From positions 1 to 48,950 of the forward strand of contig JBBRZN010000016.1 in the NCBI GenBank assembly GCA_038236705.1: a stretch of 48,950 nucleotides of DNA. The letters are read 5' to 3'. Position 1 is the stretch's first letter, and the number at the start of each line of letters is the position of its first letter. The notes beneath the pieces are model-generated. The model was not told the origin of the DNA. It saw nothing but the letters and a program-made list of their open reading frames with translations, and searched no databases. Below are positions 23,616-32,428 of this stretch, one piece after another. The position numbers and the translations under genes were made by a program. Origin of the DNA: AC-32 sp038236705 (lineage in GTDB: Bacteria > Actinomycetota > Thermoleophilia > Gaiellales > Gaiellaceae).

Positions 23616-24871
23616 GCGAGAAGGCGACCCCTCCGCCGCCGGCTTCGAGTCCGGAAACGATCCCGAGCGTCGCCGCGCGCCTCGCCTTCTACCAGCGGGC
23701 GGGCGGCATCATCACCCCGCTGCTGACCGCGGTGGTCGCCTTCTTCATCGGCGGGCTCGTGATCCTCGTCACCACGCACAAGAATCCCCTCTCGACCTAC
23801 CGCGCGATCTTCGACGGCACCGGGCTCAACTGGTTCTTCCACGTCGGCTCGGACTCGATCGGCATTCCGTTCACCGACTCGCGGCTCTGGTTCCCCTGGG
23901 ACACGGGCTCGGTCGCGGCCAACAACCTGCAGCAGACGCTAATCATCGTCACGCCGTTGATCCTGACCGGGCTCGCGGTTGCGTTCGCGTTCAGGTGCGG
24001 GCTCTTCAACATCGGCGGCAACGGCCAGTTCACCGTTGGGGCCGTGGTCGGCGTTCAGTTCGGGATCTGGTTCGCCGGGATGCCCCGCCCCCTGCACATC
24101 GTCCTCGTCATGGCCGCCGCCACCGTCGCAGGCGCGCTCTGGGCGGGCATCGCGGGGCTCCTGAAGGCGACCGTGGGCGCCCACGAGGTGATCACGACCA
24201 TCATGCTCAACTGGATCGCGCTCTGGATCGGGAGCTACCTGGTCGGCTTCGGGGGTCCCATGCAGGATCCGCGGCAGATCTCGGCGCCGGTCACGCGCCC
24301 GATCGCGGAGAGCTCGCACCTCCCGATCTTCTGGGGCAACCCGCTCCTGCAGGGGTTGCACATCGGCATCCTCATCGCGTTCGGAGCGCTGGTCGTCTAC
24401 TGGATCGTGCTGAACCGAACAACCCTCGGCTACCAGGTTCGCGCGGTGGGCTTCAACGCCGAGGCCGCCCGGTACGGCGGCATCAGCGTTCCCCGGAACT
24501 ACTTCCTGGCCATGGCGATCTCCGGCGCGTTCGCCGGGCTCGCCGGCTCGATCGACATCCTCGGCTGGGAGTACAACCTCGACCTGACCGAGGTTCAGAG
24601 CGTCCAGATCGGCTTCATCGGGATCGCCGTCGCCTTGCTCGGACGCAACAGCGCGATCGGGATCTTCTTCTCGTCGCTTCTCTTCGGCGCGTTGCTGACC
24701 GGCACATCGACCCGAAACCTCGACCCGTCGATCTTCCAGCCCGAGCTGGCCAGCAACCTGACCCGGATCATCCAGGGGCTCGTCGTGCTCTTCGTCGGCG
24801 CCGACCTGCTCATCCTCTACCTCTGGCAGGTTCGCGGGAAGCTGCCGTTCAGGCGTCGAGGGGAGAGATGA
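23612..24871 (+). CDS. nucleoside ABC transporter permease 1
   Basis: A 419-residue membrane protein of the BPD_transp_2 family (YufP/NupP-like) with about nine hydrophobic helices. Characteristic stretches are FAFRCGLFNIGGNGQF, the GLLKATVGAHEVITTIMLNW cytoplasmic loop, and AGLAGSIDILGWEYN. It overlaps the ATPase gene and the second permease gene by four bases each, indicating fixed stoichiometry through coupling. Confidence 0.93.
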   Translation: MSEKATPPPPASSPETIPSVAARLAFYQRAGGIITPLLTAVVAFFIGGLVILVTTHKNPLSTYRAIFDGTGLNWFFHVGSDSIGIPFTDSRLWFPWDTGSVAANNLQQTLIIVTPLILTGLAVAFAFRCGLFNIGGNGQFTVGAVVGVQFGIWFAGMPRPLHIVLVMAAATVAGALWAGIAGLLKATVGAHEVITTIMLNWIALWIGSYLVGFGGPMQDPRQISAPVTRPIAESSHLPIFWGNPLLQGLHIGILIAFGALVVYWIVLNRTTLGYQVRAVGFNAEAARYGGISVPRNYFLAMAISGAFAGLAGSIDILGWEYNLDLTEVQSVQIGFIGIAVALLGRNSAIGIFFSSLLFGALLTGTSTRNLDPSIFQPELASNLTRIIQGLVVLFVGADLLILYLWQVRGKLPFRRRGER

Positions 24872-26106
24872 CGGCGGGGGCGGAAGCGGTGCAGAGAGTG
24901 GCGGAGCGGGTCTCGTCCGCCCGGGCCGTGGGCATTCTGGGAATCGGCCTGGGCGCGCTCGCCTTCTGGCTCGCCCTGCCTCCCGAGACGGTGCGCACGA
25001 CGCCTGTGCCGGTTGCGATCGGGATCCTGGCCATCGGAGCAGGCATTTGGTCGTTCTCCCGCGGCGAGCGCAAGGTGGGCGGGGGCGCTGTCGTCAGCGG
25101 GCTGATCGGGATCGGCGGCGCCTTTTTGGTCATGCGAGCCACGCCGTCGAACCTCGGCGATGTCTTCGTCTGGTCGACACTGGCCGCCGCGACCCTTCGC
25201 TTCGCGACCCCGCTCACGTTCGCCGCGATCGGCGGGATGTTCTCAGAGCGCAGCGGCGTCGTGAACATCGGGCTCGAGGGGATGATGCTGATGGGCGCGT
25301 TCTTCGGCGTCTACGGAGCGGATAAGGCCGGATCGTGGGTCGCCGGGGTGGCGATCGGGATGGCCGCGGGAGGCCTGCTCGCCCTCGTGCACGCGTTCTT
25401 CGCGATCCACCTACGGGCCGATCAGATCGTGAGCGGGACCGCGGTGAACTTCCTCGCTCTGGGCATCACGGGCTACGTCTACAACGACGTCTATGGGAAC
25501 GAAGGGACGCCGAACGACCTCCCGGCAGTCCCGGACGTCAACATCGGCTGGCTCGACAAGATCCCCCCGCACGGTCTGGGGCAGTTCCTCGCGGAGGCTT
25601 TCGGGTCGCTGAACCTGATGGTCTGGCTCGCTCTCCTCTTGCTGCCGGTCGCCTACGTCGTGATGTTCAAGACGACGGTCGGCCTCCGGATTCGCTCGGT
25701 GGGCGAGCACCCCCGGGCTGCCGAGACGGTGGGCATCTCGGTCTACAGGATCAGATACGCGTCAGTGACGCTGTCGGGAGTCCTCGCCGCGATGGGTGGC
25801 GTCTTCCTCTCGCTCGGGTTCGTGAACTCTTTCACGGAAAACATGACCGCCGGGCGAGGGTTCATCGCTCTCGCGGCCCTGATCTTCGGGAGCTGGCGCC
25901 CGTTCGGCGCGTTCGCGGCGTGCGTGCTGTTCGGCTTCTCGAGCGCGCTCGCGCAGCGGCTGCCGGACCTCTCGACCTCGCAGTCGGCGGCCTGGCCCGT
26001 GCTCTTTCAAACGTTGCCGTACATCCTCACCTTGATCGCGGTCGCGGGCGTGATCGGCCGCTCGATTCCGCCCGCCGCTGTTGGACGGCCTTACAAGAAG
26101 CAGTAG
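24868..26106 (+). CDS. nucleoside ABC transporter permease 2
   Basis: A 412-residue partner permease (YufQ/NupQ-like). An extra pair of N-terminal helices precedes the conserved core: LTFAAIGGMFSERSGVVNIG, AIHLRADQIVSGTAVNFLAL, GLRIRSVGEHPRAAETVGI and AAMGGVFLSLGF. Start is the ATG at 24868 in an ATGA overlap with permease 1; a much longer in-frame reading from 23995 lies inside that gene and is spurious. The last 26 bases overlap the next small gene. Confidence 0.93.
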   Translation: MTAGAEAVQRVAERVSSARAVGILGIGLGALAFWLALPPETVRTTPVPVAIGILAIGAGIWSFSRGERKVGGGAVVSGLIGIGGAFLVMRATPSNLGDVFVWSTLAAATLRFATPLTFAAIGGMFSERSGVVNIGLEGMMLMGAFFGVYGADKAGSWVAGVAIGMAAGGLLALVHAFFAIHLRADQIVSGTAVNFLALGITGYVYNDVYGNEGTPNDLPAVPDVNIGWLDKIPPHGLGQFLAEAFGSLNLMVWLALLLLPVAYVVMFKTTVGLRIRSVGEHPRAAETVGISVYRIRYASVTLSGVLAAMGGVFLSLGFVNSFTENMTAGRGFIALAALIFGSWRPFGAFAACVLFGFSSALAQRLPDLSTSQSAAWPVLFQTLPYILTLIAVAGVIGRSIPPAAVGRPYKKQ

Positions 26107-26437
26107 CTCCCGCGGGCGCAACGACGCAGCGAGGGGATCGGTCCTGCTCGCGCTCGTTGGGCTCGCGATCCCGCCGCTCGGCTTCCTGGCGGCGCGCAAG
26201 CTCGGCCAGGTAACGCTGATCCAGGCGACCGCGGCGACCTGCGGCTCGGCGCTCGTCGGCGCGACCGCGGTCGCGCTCGCTCGCCGAGCTCGCCGCAACG
26301 TCGAGCGCTCGATCGGGCGCGTGGGCGGCGAGGCAACCGCCCGCGTGGGGCGCCTACTCGGCGCAATCTCGCTCTTCGTGGGCCTCACCGCGGCCCTGGC
26401 GCTCGGTTTCTACGGCTTGCTCAACCTCTTCGGTTAA
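26081..26437 (+). CDS. small two-helix membrane protein
   Basis: A 118-residue protein with two or three hydrophobic segments (SVLLALVGLAIPPLGFLAA near the N-terminus; LGAISLFVGLTAALALGFYG at the C-terminus) and an Arg-rich loop between. The TTG at 26081 overlaps permease 2; no Shine-Dalgarno decides the start. It may be translationally coupled to the importer, but no function is recognised. Confidence 0.6.
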   Translation: MDGLTRSSSSRGRNDAARGSVLLALVGLAIPPLGFLAARKLGQVTLIQATAATCGSALVGATAVALARRARRNVERSIGRVGGEATARVGRLLGAISLFVGLTAALALGFYGLLNLFG

Positions 26438-26451
26438 ATCCGAATCGGCAC

Positions 26452-26457
26452 TACAAT
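26452..26457 (+). promoter_or_regulatory. -10 box of leaderless rodZ-like transcript
   Basis: TACAAT, five of six matches to consensus, lies six bases before the GTG at 26464. A weak -35 (TTCGGT, 26429-26434) is spaced 17 bases upstream. No Shine-Dalgarno. Confidence 0.65.
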
Positions 26458-26463
26458 CGTCAC

Positions 26464-27207
26464 GTGTTCGAGATCGGCAACAGCCTGCGCGAGGCCCGTT
26501 TCCGCCAGCAGCTCGAGTTCGGTGAGCTCGAGCAGGCGACGAAGATCAGGGCCCGCTACCTGCGAGCCCTCGAGGAGGAGAGCTTCGACACGCTCCCTGC
26601 TCAGACCTACGTCAAGGGCTTCCTGCGCACCTACGCGGACTACCTCGGGCTCGACGGGCAGCTCTACGTGGACGAGTACAACTCGCGCTTCAGCGCGGGG
26701 GAGGAGGAGCATCGAGAGCCGGTCGTGTCGCGCCGTACCTCGAACGTGCGCCGCCAGCAGCACCGCAGACTCGAGAACCGCGGCGTGCTGTTCGCGCTCG
26801 CCGGGATCGGCGCGCTCTTCGCGCTCGTGATCGCGGCCTGGAAGTTCAGCGACACGGGCACGCAGCCGATCCCGAACCTGCCGGGCACGACCTCGACCTC
26901 GAACCCGGCCGATCACCCAGCGCAGAAGAAAGCCACTAAGCCTGCGAAGGTCGCGACGCTCCGGCTCTACCTGCACGCGACGCACGGCAACTCGTGGATG
27001 GACGTGCGCCGCTCGCAGAACGCACCGAAGTCGCTCTTCACCGGCACGCTCGAGCTCGGTCAGGCTCAGCGCTGGTTGGTGCCACACCTCTGGATCAATC
27101 TCGGCAACCCAGGCAACCTCAGCATCGCGCTGAACGGCAGGGCGATCAGCATCACCCGCGGCGGCACCTACGTCTTCACGCCGCGAGGCTTCACCCGGGC
27201 CGCTTGA
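26464..27207 (+). CDS. rodZ: RodZ-like HTH membrane protein
   Basis: A 247-residue protein. The N-terminal Xre-type HTH (SLREARFRQQLEFGELEQAT, then KIRARYLRALEEE, TYVKGFLRTYADYLGL) matches the RodZ cytoplasmic domain. One membrane helix (VLFALAGIGALFALVIAAW, about 102-120), a Pro/Thr/Lys-rich linker and a DUF4115-like beta domain (VATLRLYLHATHGNSWMDVR) follow. RodZ links MreB to the wall machinery; mreB is not in this window. The position directly before cinA-recA is common in Actinobacteria and Firmicutes. Confidence 0.85.
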   Translation: MFEIGNSLREARFRQQLEFGELEQATKIRARYLRALEEESFDTLPAQTYVKGFLRTYADYLGLDGQLYVDEYNSRFSAGEEEHREPVVSRRTSNVRRQQHRRLENRGVLFALAGIGALFALVIAAWKFSDTGTQPIPNLPGTTSTSNPADHPAQKKATKPAKVATLRLYLHATHGNSWMDVRRSQNAPKSLFTGTLELGQAQRWLVPHLWINLGNPGNLSIALNGRAISITRGGTYVFTPRGFTRAA

Positions 27208-28475
27208 GGCGCCTCCGCGGGTTCGTCGTCGTCACCGGCAGCGAGCTCGTCCGCGGCGACCGGACCGATCTGAACGGGCCGTTCCTGGCGCAGGAGCTGC
27301 TGCGGTTCGGCGTCGAGCCGGTGCGAATCGCGATCGTCGGCGACGATCCGGCCGAGCTCGAGGCGGCACTCCGCGAGGGGCTCGAAGCGGATCTCTGCCT
27401 CGTCACGGGCGGGCTGGGCCCGACCCACGACGACCGCACCGTCGAGGTGGTCGCCAGAGCCGCGGGCCGCGAGCTTGTCGTGGAGCCCGGGCTCGAGTCG
27501 GAGATCGAGGACGTCTCGCGCCGGATCGCGGAGCGTCTCCGGCGGCCGTATGCGGACTTCGCGGCCGGGGTGCGCAAGCAGGCGACGGTGCCCGAGGGCG
27601 CGCTCGTGCTCGGCCTGGCAGGCACCGCGCCGGGGCTCGTGGTCGAGGGTGGGAACGGCCCGGTCGTGGTGCTGCCGGGGCCGCCGTCCGAGCTCAAGCG
27701 CCTCTGGCCTCGGGCGCTGGATTCCGACCCGGTGCGGCGTGTGCTCGAACGGGCGCAACCGCCGCAGCGGCGCGTGCTGCGCTTCTACGGCTCCAGCGAG
27801 TCCGAGATCGCACGGGCGTTGCAGGAGGCGGGGGGAGAGGGCGACGGCGTCTCGGCGACGATCTGCGCCCGGGAGTTCGAGATCCACGTGGATCTGATCG
27901 TCCAGGCAGGAGCCGAGGAGCGGGCGGAGGAGCTGGCGGCGAGCCTGAGGGAGCGCGCGGGCAAGCACCTCTTCACCGAGGACGGACGGCCGGTGGAGGC
28001 GCTCGTGCTCGAGGCCTGCCGCGCTGGGGGCTTGACCCTCGCGACCGCGGAATCGTGCACTGGCGGGCTCGTGGCGGCGCGGCTGACCTCCGTGCCGGGC
28101 TCGAGTGACGTCTTCCTCGGCGCCGTGGTCGCGTACGCCGACGCGGTCAAGGCCGCGGAGCTCGGGGTGCCCGAGAGGCTGTTGGAGCGCTACGGGGCGG
28201 TGTCCGCGGAAGTCGCGGCGGCGATGGCGGTAGGGGCCCGAGAGCGGCTCCACGCCGACGTAGCCGTCGCGGTGACCGGCGTCGCCGGCCCGGGGGGCGG
28301 CACCGCGGAGAAGCCGGTCGGGCTGGTCTACCTGTACGCCGGGGGCCCGGACGGAAGCCTCGCGCGGGAGCTCAACCTCCCGGGGGAGCGTGAGGCGATC
28401 CGGCAAAGGGCGGCGGTCGCCGCGCTCCACCTCGTGCGCACGCTTCTGGCACGAAGTCGTCACGAAGACACGTGA
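27204..28475 (+). CDS. cinA: CinA/PncC-type competence-damage protein
   Basis: A 423-residue two-domain protein. The N-terminal MoCF-like domain (TGSELVRGDRTDLNG, VTGGLGPTHDD, LPGPPSELK) hydrolyses ADP-ribose or related pyrophosphates in studied members. The C-terminal PncC domain (AESCTGGLVAARLTSVPG, AVTGVAGPGGGT) deamidates NMN. The TTG start at 27204 forms a TTGA overlap with rodZ, and the stop overlaps thpR. cinA-recA linkage is widespread. Confidence 0.92.
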   Translation: MRRLRGFVVVTGSELVRGDRTDLNGPFLAQELLRFGVEPVRIAIVGDDPAELEAALREGLEADLCLVTGGLGPTHDDRTVEVVARAAGRELVVEPGLESEIEDVSRRIAERLRRPYADFAAGVRKQATVPEGALVLGLAGTAPGLVVEGGNGPVVVLPGPPSELKRLWPRALDSDPVRRVLERAQPPQRRVLRFYGSSESEIARALQEAGGEGDGVSATICAREFEIHVDLIVQAGAEERAEELAASLRERAGKHLFTEDGRPVEALVLEACRAGGLTLATAESCTGGLVAARLTSVPGSSDVFLGAVVAYADAVKAAELGVPERLLERYGAVSAEVAAAMAVGARERLHADVAVAVTGVAGPGGGTAEKPVGLVYLYAGGPDGSLARELNLPGEREAIRQRAAVAALHLVRTLLARSRHEDT

Positions 28476-29035
28476 GCCTTCCTGCTAGCGTCGAGGGCAG
28501 TGAGCGACTTCGGCTCTTCTGCGCCCTGCGCCTGCCGCACGAGACGGCTGAGCACGTCACCGCGTGGCAGCGCGAGGCCTTGGCCGGCATGCCCGAGGTT
28601 AGGCCGCTTCCGTCCGAGCACCTGCACCTCACGCTTGCGTTCCTCGGCCACCGGCCGGTGGAGGAGCTCGACGCCATCCTCGGCACCCTGCGCGAGGCGG
28701 CCGCACGCGCGGAGCCGCCGCTTCTCTCCTTGCGCGGGTACCGCGAGACCCGGAGCGTTGGCATGCTCACCTTCAACGACGCGGACGGCCGCGCGGCGGC
28801 GCTCGCAACCGATCTCCAGGGGCGGCTTGCCGCCCTCGGCGTCTACGAGCCCGAGCGGCGGAAATGGCTCCCGCACGTGACGGTGCTGCGCTTCCGGAAG
28901 CGTCCGGGGCTGCGGCCGGTTCTGCCGGACCTGGAACCGTTCATGCCGTCCGACGCGGCTGCTTTCCTGTCTCGACTACGCCCCAGCGGGGCGCAATACG
29001 AAGTCCTCGAATCCATGGGAGTGGGAGGTAGATGA
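28472..29035 (+). CDS. thpR: RNA 2',3'-cyclic phosphodiesterase
   Basis: A 187-residue 2H phosphoesterase (2'-5' RNA ligase-like). The two catalytic motifs are HLTLAFLG (about residues 51-58) and HVTVLRF (about 133-139), with FCALRLP near the N-terminus. Its physiological role is unclear in the family. The GTG at 28472 gives a four-base overlap with cinA, and the stop overlaps the recA start (ATGA), placing it in one cinA-thpR-recA-recX transcript. Confidence 0.92.
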   Translation: MSLPASVEGSERLRLFCALRLPHETAEHVTAWQREALAGMPEVRPLPSEHLHLTLAFLGHRPVEELDAILGTLREAAARAEPPLLSLRGYRETRSVGMLTFNDADGRAAALATDLQGRLAALGVYEPERRKWLPHVTVLRFRKRPGLRPVLPDLEPFMPSDAAAFLSRLRPSGAQYEVLESMGVGGR

Positions 29036-30168
29036 CGGTGGACCGCGAGCAGGCTCTCGACACCGCGCTCGGCCAGATCGAGCGCCAGTTCGGCAAGGGC
29101 TCGGTGATGCGCATGAACGACCAGGCCCAGGTCGCGATCGGCGCCATTTCGACCGGCTCGCTCGCGCTCGACCTCGCACTGGGGATCGGCGGGCTGCCGC
29201 GTGGGCGCATCATCGAGGTCTTCGGCCCGGAGTCCTCCGGGAAGACGACGCTCGTCTACCACGTGATCGCGGAGGCCCAGCGGCGCGGCGGCATCTGCGC
29301 GTTCATCGACGCCGAGCACGCGATGGACCCCGCGTACGCGAAGCGGATCGGCGTCAACATCGATGACCTCCTGGTCTCGCAGCCCGACACCGGCGAGCAG
29401 GCGCTCGAGATCGCGGAGCTGCTGATCCGCTCCGGCGCCCTCGACGTGGTCGCGGTCGACTCGGTCGCGGCGCTGACGCCGAAGGCCGAGATCGAAGGGG
29501 AGATGGGCGACTCGCACGTCGGCCTCCAGGCGCGGTTGATGAGCCAGGCGCTGCGGAAGCTCGCCGGCACGCTCAACCGAACGGACACGATCTGCCTGTT
29601 CACGAACCAGCTGCGCGAGAAGATCGGCGTCATGTTCGGCAGCCCGGAGACGACTCCGGGCGGGCGCGCGCTCAAGTTCTACGCCTCGATCAGGCTCGAC
29701 ATCCGGCGGATCGAGACGCTCAAGGACGGCGTCGAGGCGTTTGGCAATCGTGTGCGCGTGAAGGTGGTCAAGAACAAGGTCGCGCCGCCGTTCAAGCAGG
29801 CCGAGTTCGACATCATCTACGGCACCGGGATCTCCTGGGAGGGATCGGTCCTCGACACTGCGATCGAGAAGAAGGTGGTGCAGAAGTCCGGTTCCCACCT
29901 CAGCTTCGAGGACGAGCGGCTGGGCCAGGGCCGCCAGAACGCGACGGCGTTCCTGCGTGAGCACCCGGACGTCTCGCACCAGATCCTCGAGCGGCTCCAG
30001 GCGCTCGCGGGGCCCGACCAGGTCATCTCTGCGAGGTTGCTGGCGGCGACCGCGGCCGAGCAGGCCGATGGCAGGCCGCCTCTCGAGGCCGTGCCCGAGC
30101 CGGAGGCAGAGGCCGAGATCGAGACCGAGCCGGCCGAGGCGCCGAAAGAGGTCGCCTCGAAGGCCTAG
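29032..30168 (+). CDS. recA: recombinase A
   Basis: ATP-dependent strand-exchange protein and LexA coprotease. Walker A GPESSGKT at 65-72; GSVMRMND at the N-terminus; FIDAEHAMDPAYAKRIGV; the MAW-like VDSVAALTPKAEIEGEMGD; L2 region FTNQLREKIGVMFGSPETTP. The 378 residues include an acidic C-terminal tail. No intein is present. No SOS box is obvious near the start, so expression probably comes from promoters upstream of rodZ or cinA. Confidence 0.98.
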   Translation: MTVDREQALDTALGQIERQFGKGSVMRMNDQAQVAIGAISTGSLALDLALGIGGLPRGRIIEVFGPESSGKTTLVYHVIAEAQRRGGICAFIDAEHAMDPAYAKRIGVNIDDLLVSQPDTGEQALEIAELLIRSGALDVVAVDSVAALTPKAEIEGEMGDSHVGLQARLMSQALRKLAGTLNRTDTICLFTNQLREKIGVMFGSPETTPGGRALKFYASIRLDIRRIETLKDGVEAFGNRVRVKVVKNKVAPPFKQAEFDIIYGTGISWEGSVLDTAIEKKVVQKSGSHLSFEDERLGQGRQNATAFLREHPDVSHQILERLQALAGPDQVISARLLAATAAEQADGRPPLEAVPEPEAEAEIETEPAEAPKEVASKA

Positions 30169-30588
30169 GTGGCTAGGGAGCCGGAGAGCGCCCTCGCTGT
30201 TGCAACCCGGGCGCTCGCCAGGCGCGACTTCTCGGAGCGCGGTCTGCGCGAGCGGTTGCGGCGCGCGGGTGTCGATCCCGTCGAGGCCGAGGACGCTCTT
30301 GGAGCCCTGTTGCGGGCGGGGCTCGTGAATGACGGCCGGTTCGCGGTCTCCCGCGCCGGATCGCTCGCCGAGCGGGGAAAAGGCGACGCCGCGATCCGCT
30401 ACGACCTCGAGCAGCAGGGGCTCGCAGCGGATGAGATCGAGGCCGCGCTAACCTCGCTCGACCCCGAGCGCGAGCGGGCCGAGCGGCTCATTGCGCGGCG
30501 CGGCGGCGGTCATGCGACGGCCCAACTGCTGGCTCGACGGGGCTTCGCCGAGGACGCAATCGAGGCGGCCGTTGCGCGCGAGGTCTGA
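30169..30588 (+). CDS. recX: RecX regulatory protein
   Basis: A 139-residue helical-repeat protein that modulates RecA filaments. Typical three-helix repeats are visible: FSERGLRERLRRAGV, LVNDGRFAVSRAGSLAERGK and GDAAIRYDLEQQGLAADEI. The GTG start directly abuts the recA TAG stop without a gap. At the short end of the family size range. Confidence 0.9.
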   Translation: MAREPESALAVATRALARRDFSERGLRERLRRAGVDPVEAEDALGALLRAGLVNDGRFAVSRAGSLAERGKGDAAIRYDLEQQGLAADEIEAALTSLDPERERAERLIARRGGGHATAQLLARRGFAEDAIEAAVAREV

Positions 30589-30601
30589 GCACCGCTAGGA
30601 T
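30572..30601 (+). promoter_or_regulatory. candidate promoter for RNase Y gene
   Basis: TTGCGC (30572-30577), 18-base spacer, TAGGAT (30596-30601), overlapping the recX 3' end. If used, it gives an RNase Y leader of about 250 nt. Confidence 0.45.
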
Positions 30602-30603
30602 AC

Positions 30604-30859
30604 GCAGGCTTCATCTGACATTTTGCCTGCATCTAACGAGTTTCCGAATCGGATCGAGACCTTGATACCAACCACGACGAGCGCGAGGGAGGCCAAACGG
30701 CAGCGGCGGTGAGCTGATCCGCCACGGCAAGGCACGCGCGCCTTGCCGACCCCCGATTCGAGCATGTCCCGATGCAGCGGTGCTGGATGAGCACCGCGTT
30801 TCGGCGCGGACAACCGGTTCCCGGCCGGCCAACAGCCCGGCCCGAGATAGGGAGCGCGC
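30604..30859 (+). promoter_or_regulatory. structured 5' leader of RNase Y
   Basis: This 256-base gene-free stretch contains a series of perfect hairpins: GCAGGC/GCCTGC (30604-30630), GGCGG/CCGCC (30705-30723), CGGCAAGGC/GCCTTGCCG (30725-30748) and GCGGTGCT/AGCACCGC (30777-30797). A CCGG-rich stretch follows, then a Shine-Dalgarno AGGGAG about six bases before the ATG. I do not recognise a known riboswitch; the c-di-AMP and c-di-GMP classes were considered and did not fit. The leader may be a target for autoregulation by RNase Y itself. Confidence 0.5.
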
Positions 30860-32392
30860 ATGGTCGTCGTTATCGGGATAGTGGTGGGGCTCGCAGCCGG
30901 AGCCGGCCTTGCCTTCCTTTCCCTCTACGCGTTCGCAGGATCTCGCCTCGCGGCCGCGCGCCGCACCCGTCAGCTGCTCGTCACCGAGGCGAAGCGGGAA
31001 GCCGATGCGCTTCGACGCGAAGCCCAGATCGAAGCGCGTGAAGAGTCGATCCGGCTTCGGGCCGAGATCGAGCAAGAAGTCGCAGGGCGCCGCACGGAGA
31101 TGCTCGCCCTCGAGGAGCGCGTCGTCGCCAAGGAGGAGGACATCGACCGGAAGCTCACCGAGCTGACGCGGCGGGAGCAAGGCGTCACCGACCGCGAGGT
31201 GCACACGAAGCAGCTCCAGGACGAGCTGAAGGAGGCGCGCGACTCGGAGCTGACCGAGCTCGAGCGGATCTCCGGAATGACCGTCAACGAGGCCAAGACG
31301 CACTTACTCGCGCGCTCCGAGGAATTGATCCGGCACGAGCTCGCGCGACGGGTGCGCCAGGCCGAGGAGGAGGCGCGCGCCGAGGCAAAGCGCCGGGCGC
31401 GAAACCTCGTCGCGGACGCACTCCAGCGCGTGGCTGCGAACCACGCCTCGGAGACGACCGTGTCGTTGATCGAGCTCCCGTCCGACGAGATGAAGGGCCG
31501 GATCATCGGCCGTGAGGGCCGCAACATCCGCGCCCTCGAGCACCTGACCGGCGTGGACGTGATCATCGACGACACGCCGCAGGCAGTCGTGCTCTCCTCC
31601 TTCGACGGGATCCGGCGCGAGGTCGCGAAGCTGACCCTGGCGAAGTTGATCGAGGACGGTCGCATCCATCCGGCGCGCATCGAGGAGATGTACTACCAGT
31701 CGAAGTCCGAGATCGAGGAGCACATCCGCCAGGCCGGCGAGCAGGCGGTCTTCGAGGCGAACTGCGGCGACTTCCACGAGGAGCTGGTGAAGATCCTGGG
31801 CCGCCTGCGCTTCCGCACGAGCTACGGCCAGAACGTGCTCAAGCACACGCTCGAGGTCGTCCACCTCGCCGGGATCATGGCCGCCGAGCTCGAAGCGAGC
31901 GTCAAGACGGCGCGGCGCGCAGCCCTGTTGCACGATCTCGGCAAGGCGCTGACGCACGAGGTCGAGGGCTCGCACGCGACCCTCTCAGCCCAGTACGCCC
32001 GCAGGTACGGCGAGTCCCCTGCGGTCGTCCATGCGATCCAGGCCCACCACTACGAGATCGAGCCGCAGACCGTCGAGGCCGTCCTCCTGATCGCCGCCGA
32101 CGCGATCTCGGCGTCACGGCCCGGCGCGCGCGGCGAGAGCCTCGAGCACTACATCAAGCGGCTCGAAGCCCTCGAGGAGGTCGCGTCACGCCACGTGGGC
32201 GTCGAGAAGGTCTATGCGCTCCAGGCCGGCCGCGAGATCCGCGTGATCGTCCGGCCGAAGGAAATCGACGATGACGGCGCCGTCCTCCTGTCGCATGAGA
32301 TCGCGCGCGAGATCGAGGACCAGCTCGAGTACCCGGGTCAGATCAAGGTGACCGTGATCCGGGAGTCTCGAGCGATCGAGATCGCGAAATGA
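30860..32392 (+). CDS. rny: ribonuclease Y
   Basis: Membrane-anchored endoribonuclease that initiates mRNA decay. One N-terminal membrane helix (VVVIGIVVGLAAGAGLAFLS), a long coiled coil rich in Arg and Glu (about 35-190), a KH domain (EMKGRIIGREGRNIRALE), then an HD domain with the metal-binding ARRAALLHDLGKA. At 510 residues it is standard length. RNase Y is typical of Firmicutes; most Actinobacteria rely on RNase E/G, so its presence with RNase J here points to a Firmicute-like decay machinery. Confidence 0.96.
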   Translation: MVVVIGIVVGLAAGAGLAFLSLYAFAGSRLAAARRTRQLLVTEAKREADALRREAQIEAREESIRLRAEIEQEVAGRRTEMLALEERVVAKEEDIDRKLTELTRREQGVTDREVHTKQLQDELKEARDSELTELERISGMTVNEAKTHLLARSEELIRHELARRVRQAEEEARAEAKRRARNLVADALQRVAANHASETTVSLIELPSDEMKGRIIGREGRNIRALEHLTGVDVIIDDTPQAVVLSSFDGIRREVAKLTLAKLIEDGRIHPARIEEMYYQSKSEIEEHIRQAGEQAVFEANCGDFHEELVKILGRLRFRTSYGQNVLKHTLEVVHLAGIMAAELEASVKTARRAALLHDLGKALTHEVEGSHATLSAQYARRYGESPAVVHAIQAHHYEIEPQTVEAVLLIAADAISASRPGARGESLEHYIKRLEALEEVASRHVGVEKVYALQAGREIRVIVRPKEIDDDGAVLLSHEIAREIEDQLEYPGQIKVTVIRESRAIEIAK

Positions 32393-32416
32393 AGCACGCA
32401 AACCAGCCCCTCGCCC

Positions 32417-32422
32417 TAGACT
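32417..32422 (+). promoter_or_regulatory. -10 box of leaderless miaB transcript
   Basis: TAGACT lies six bases before the GTG at 32429, identical in sequence and spacing to the RNase J box at 13272. Confidence 0.55.
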
Positions 32423-32428
32423 GAACCC

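Noticed and set aside
17969..26106. Integrated mobile element carrying the importer
   Set aside because: No integrase, transposase, direct repeats or tRNA target was seen at the borders.
30604..30859. Known riboswitch (c-di-AMP ydaO or c-di-GMP GEMM type) before RNase Y
   Set aside because: The conserved core sequences of these classes were not found, so only a generic structured leader is claimed.
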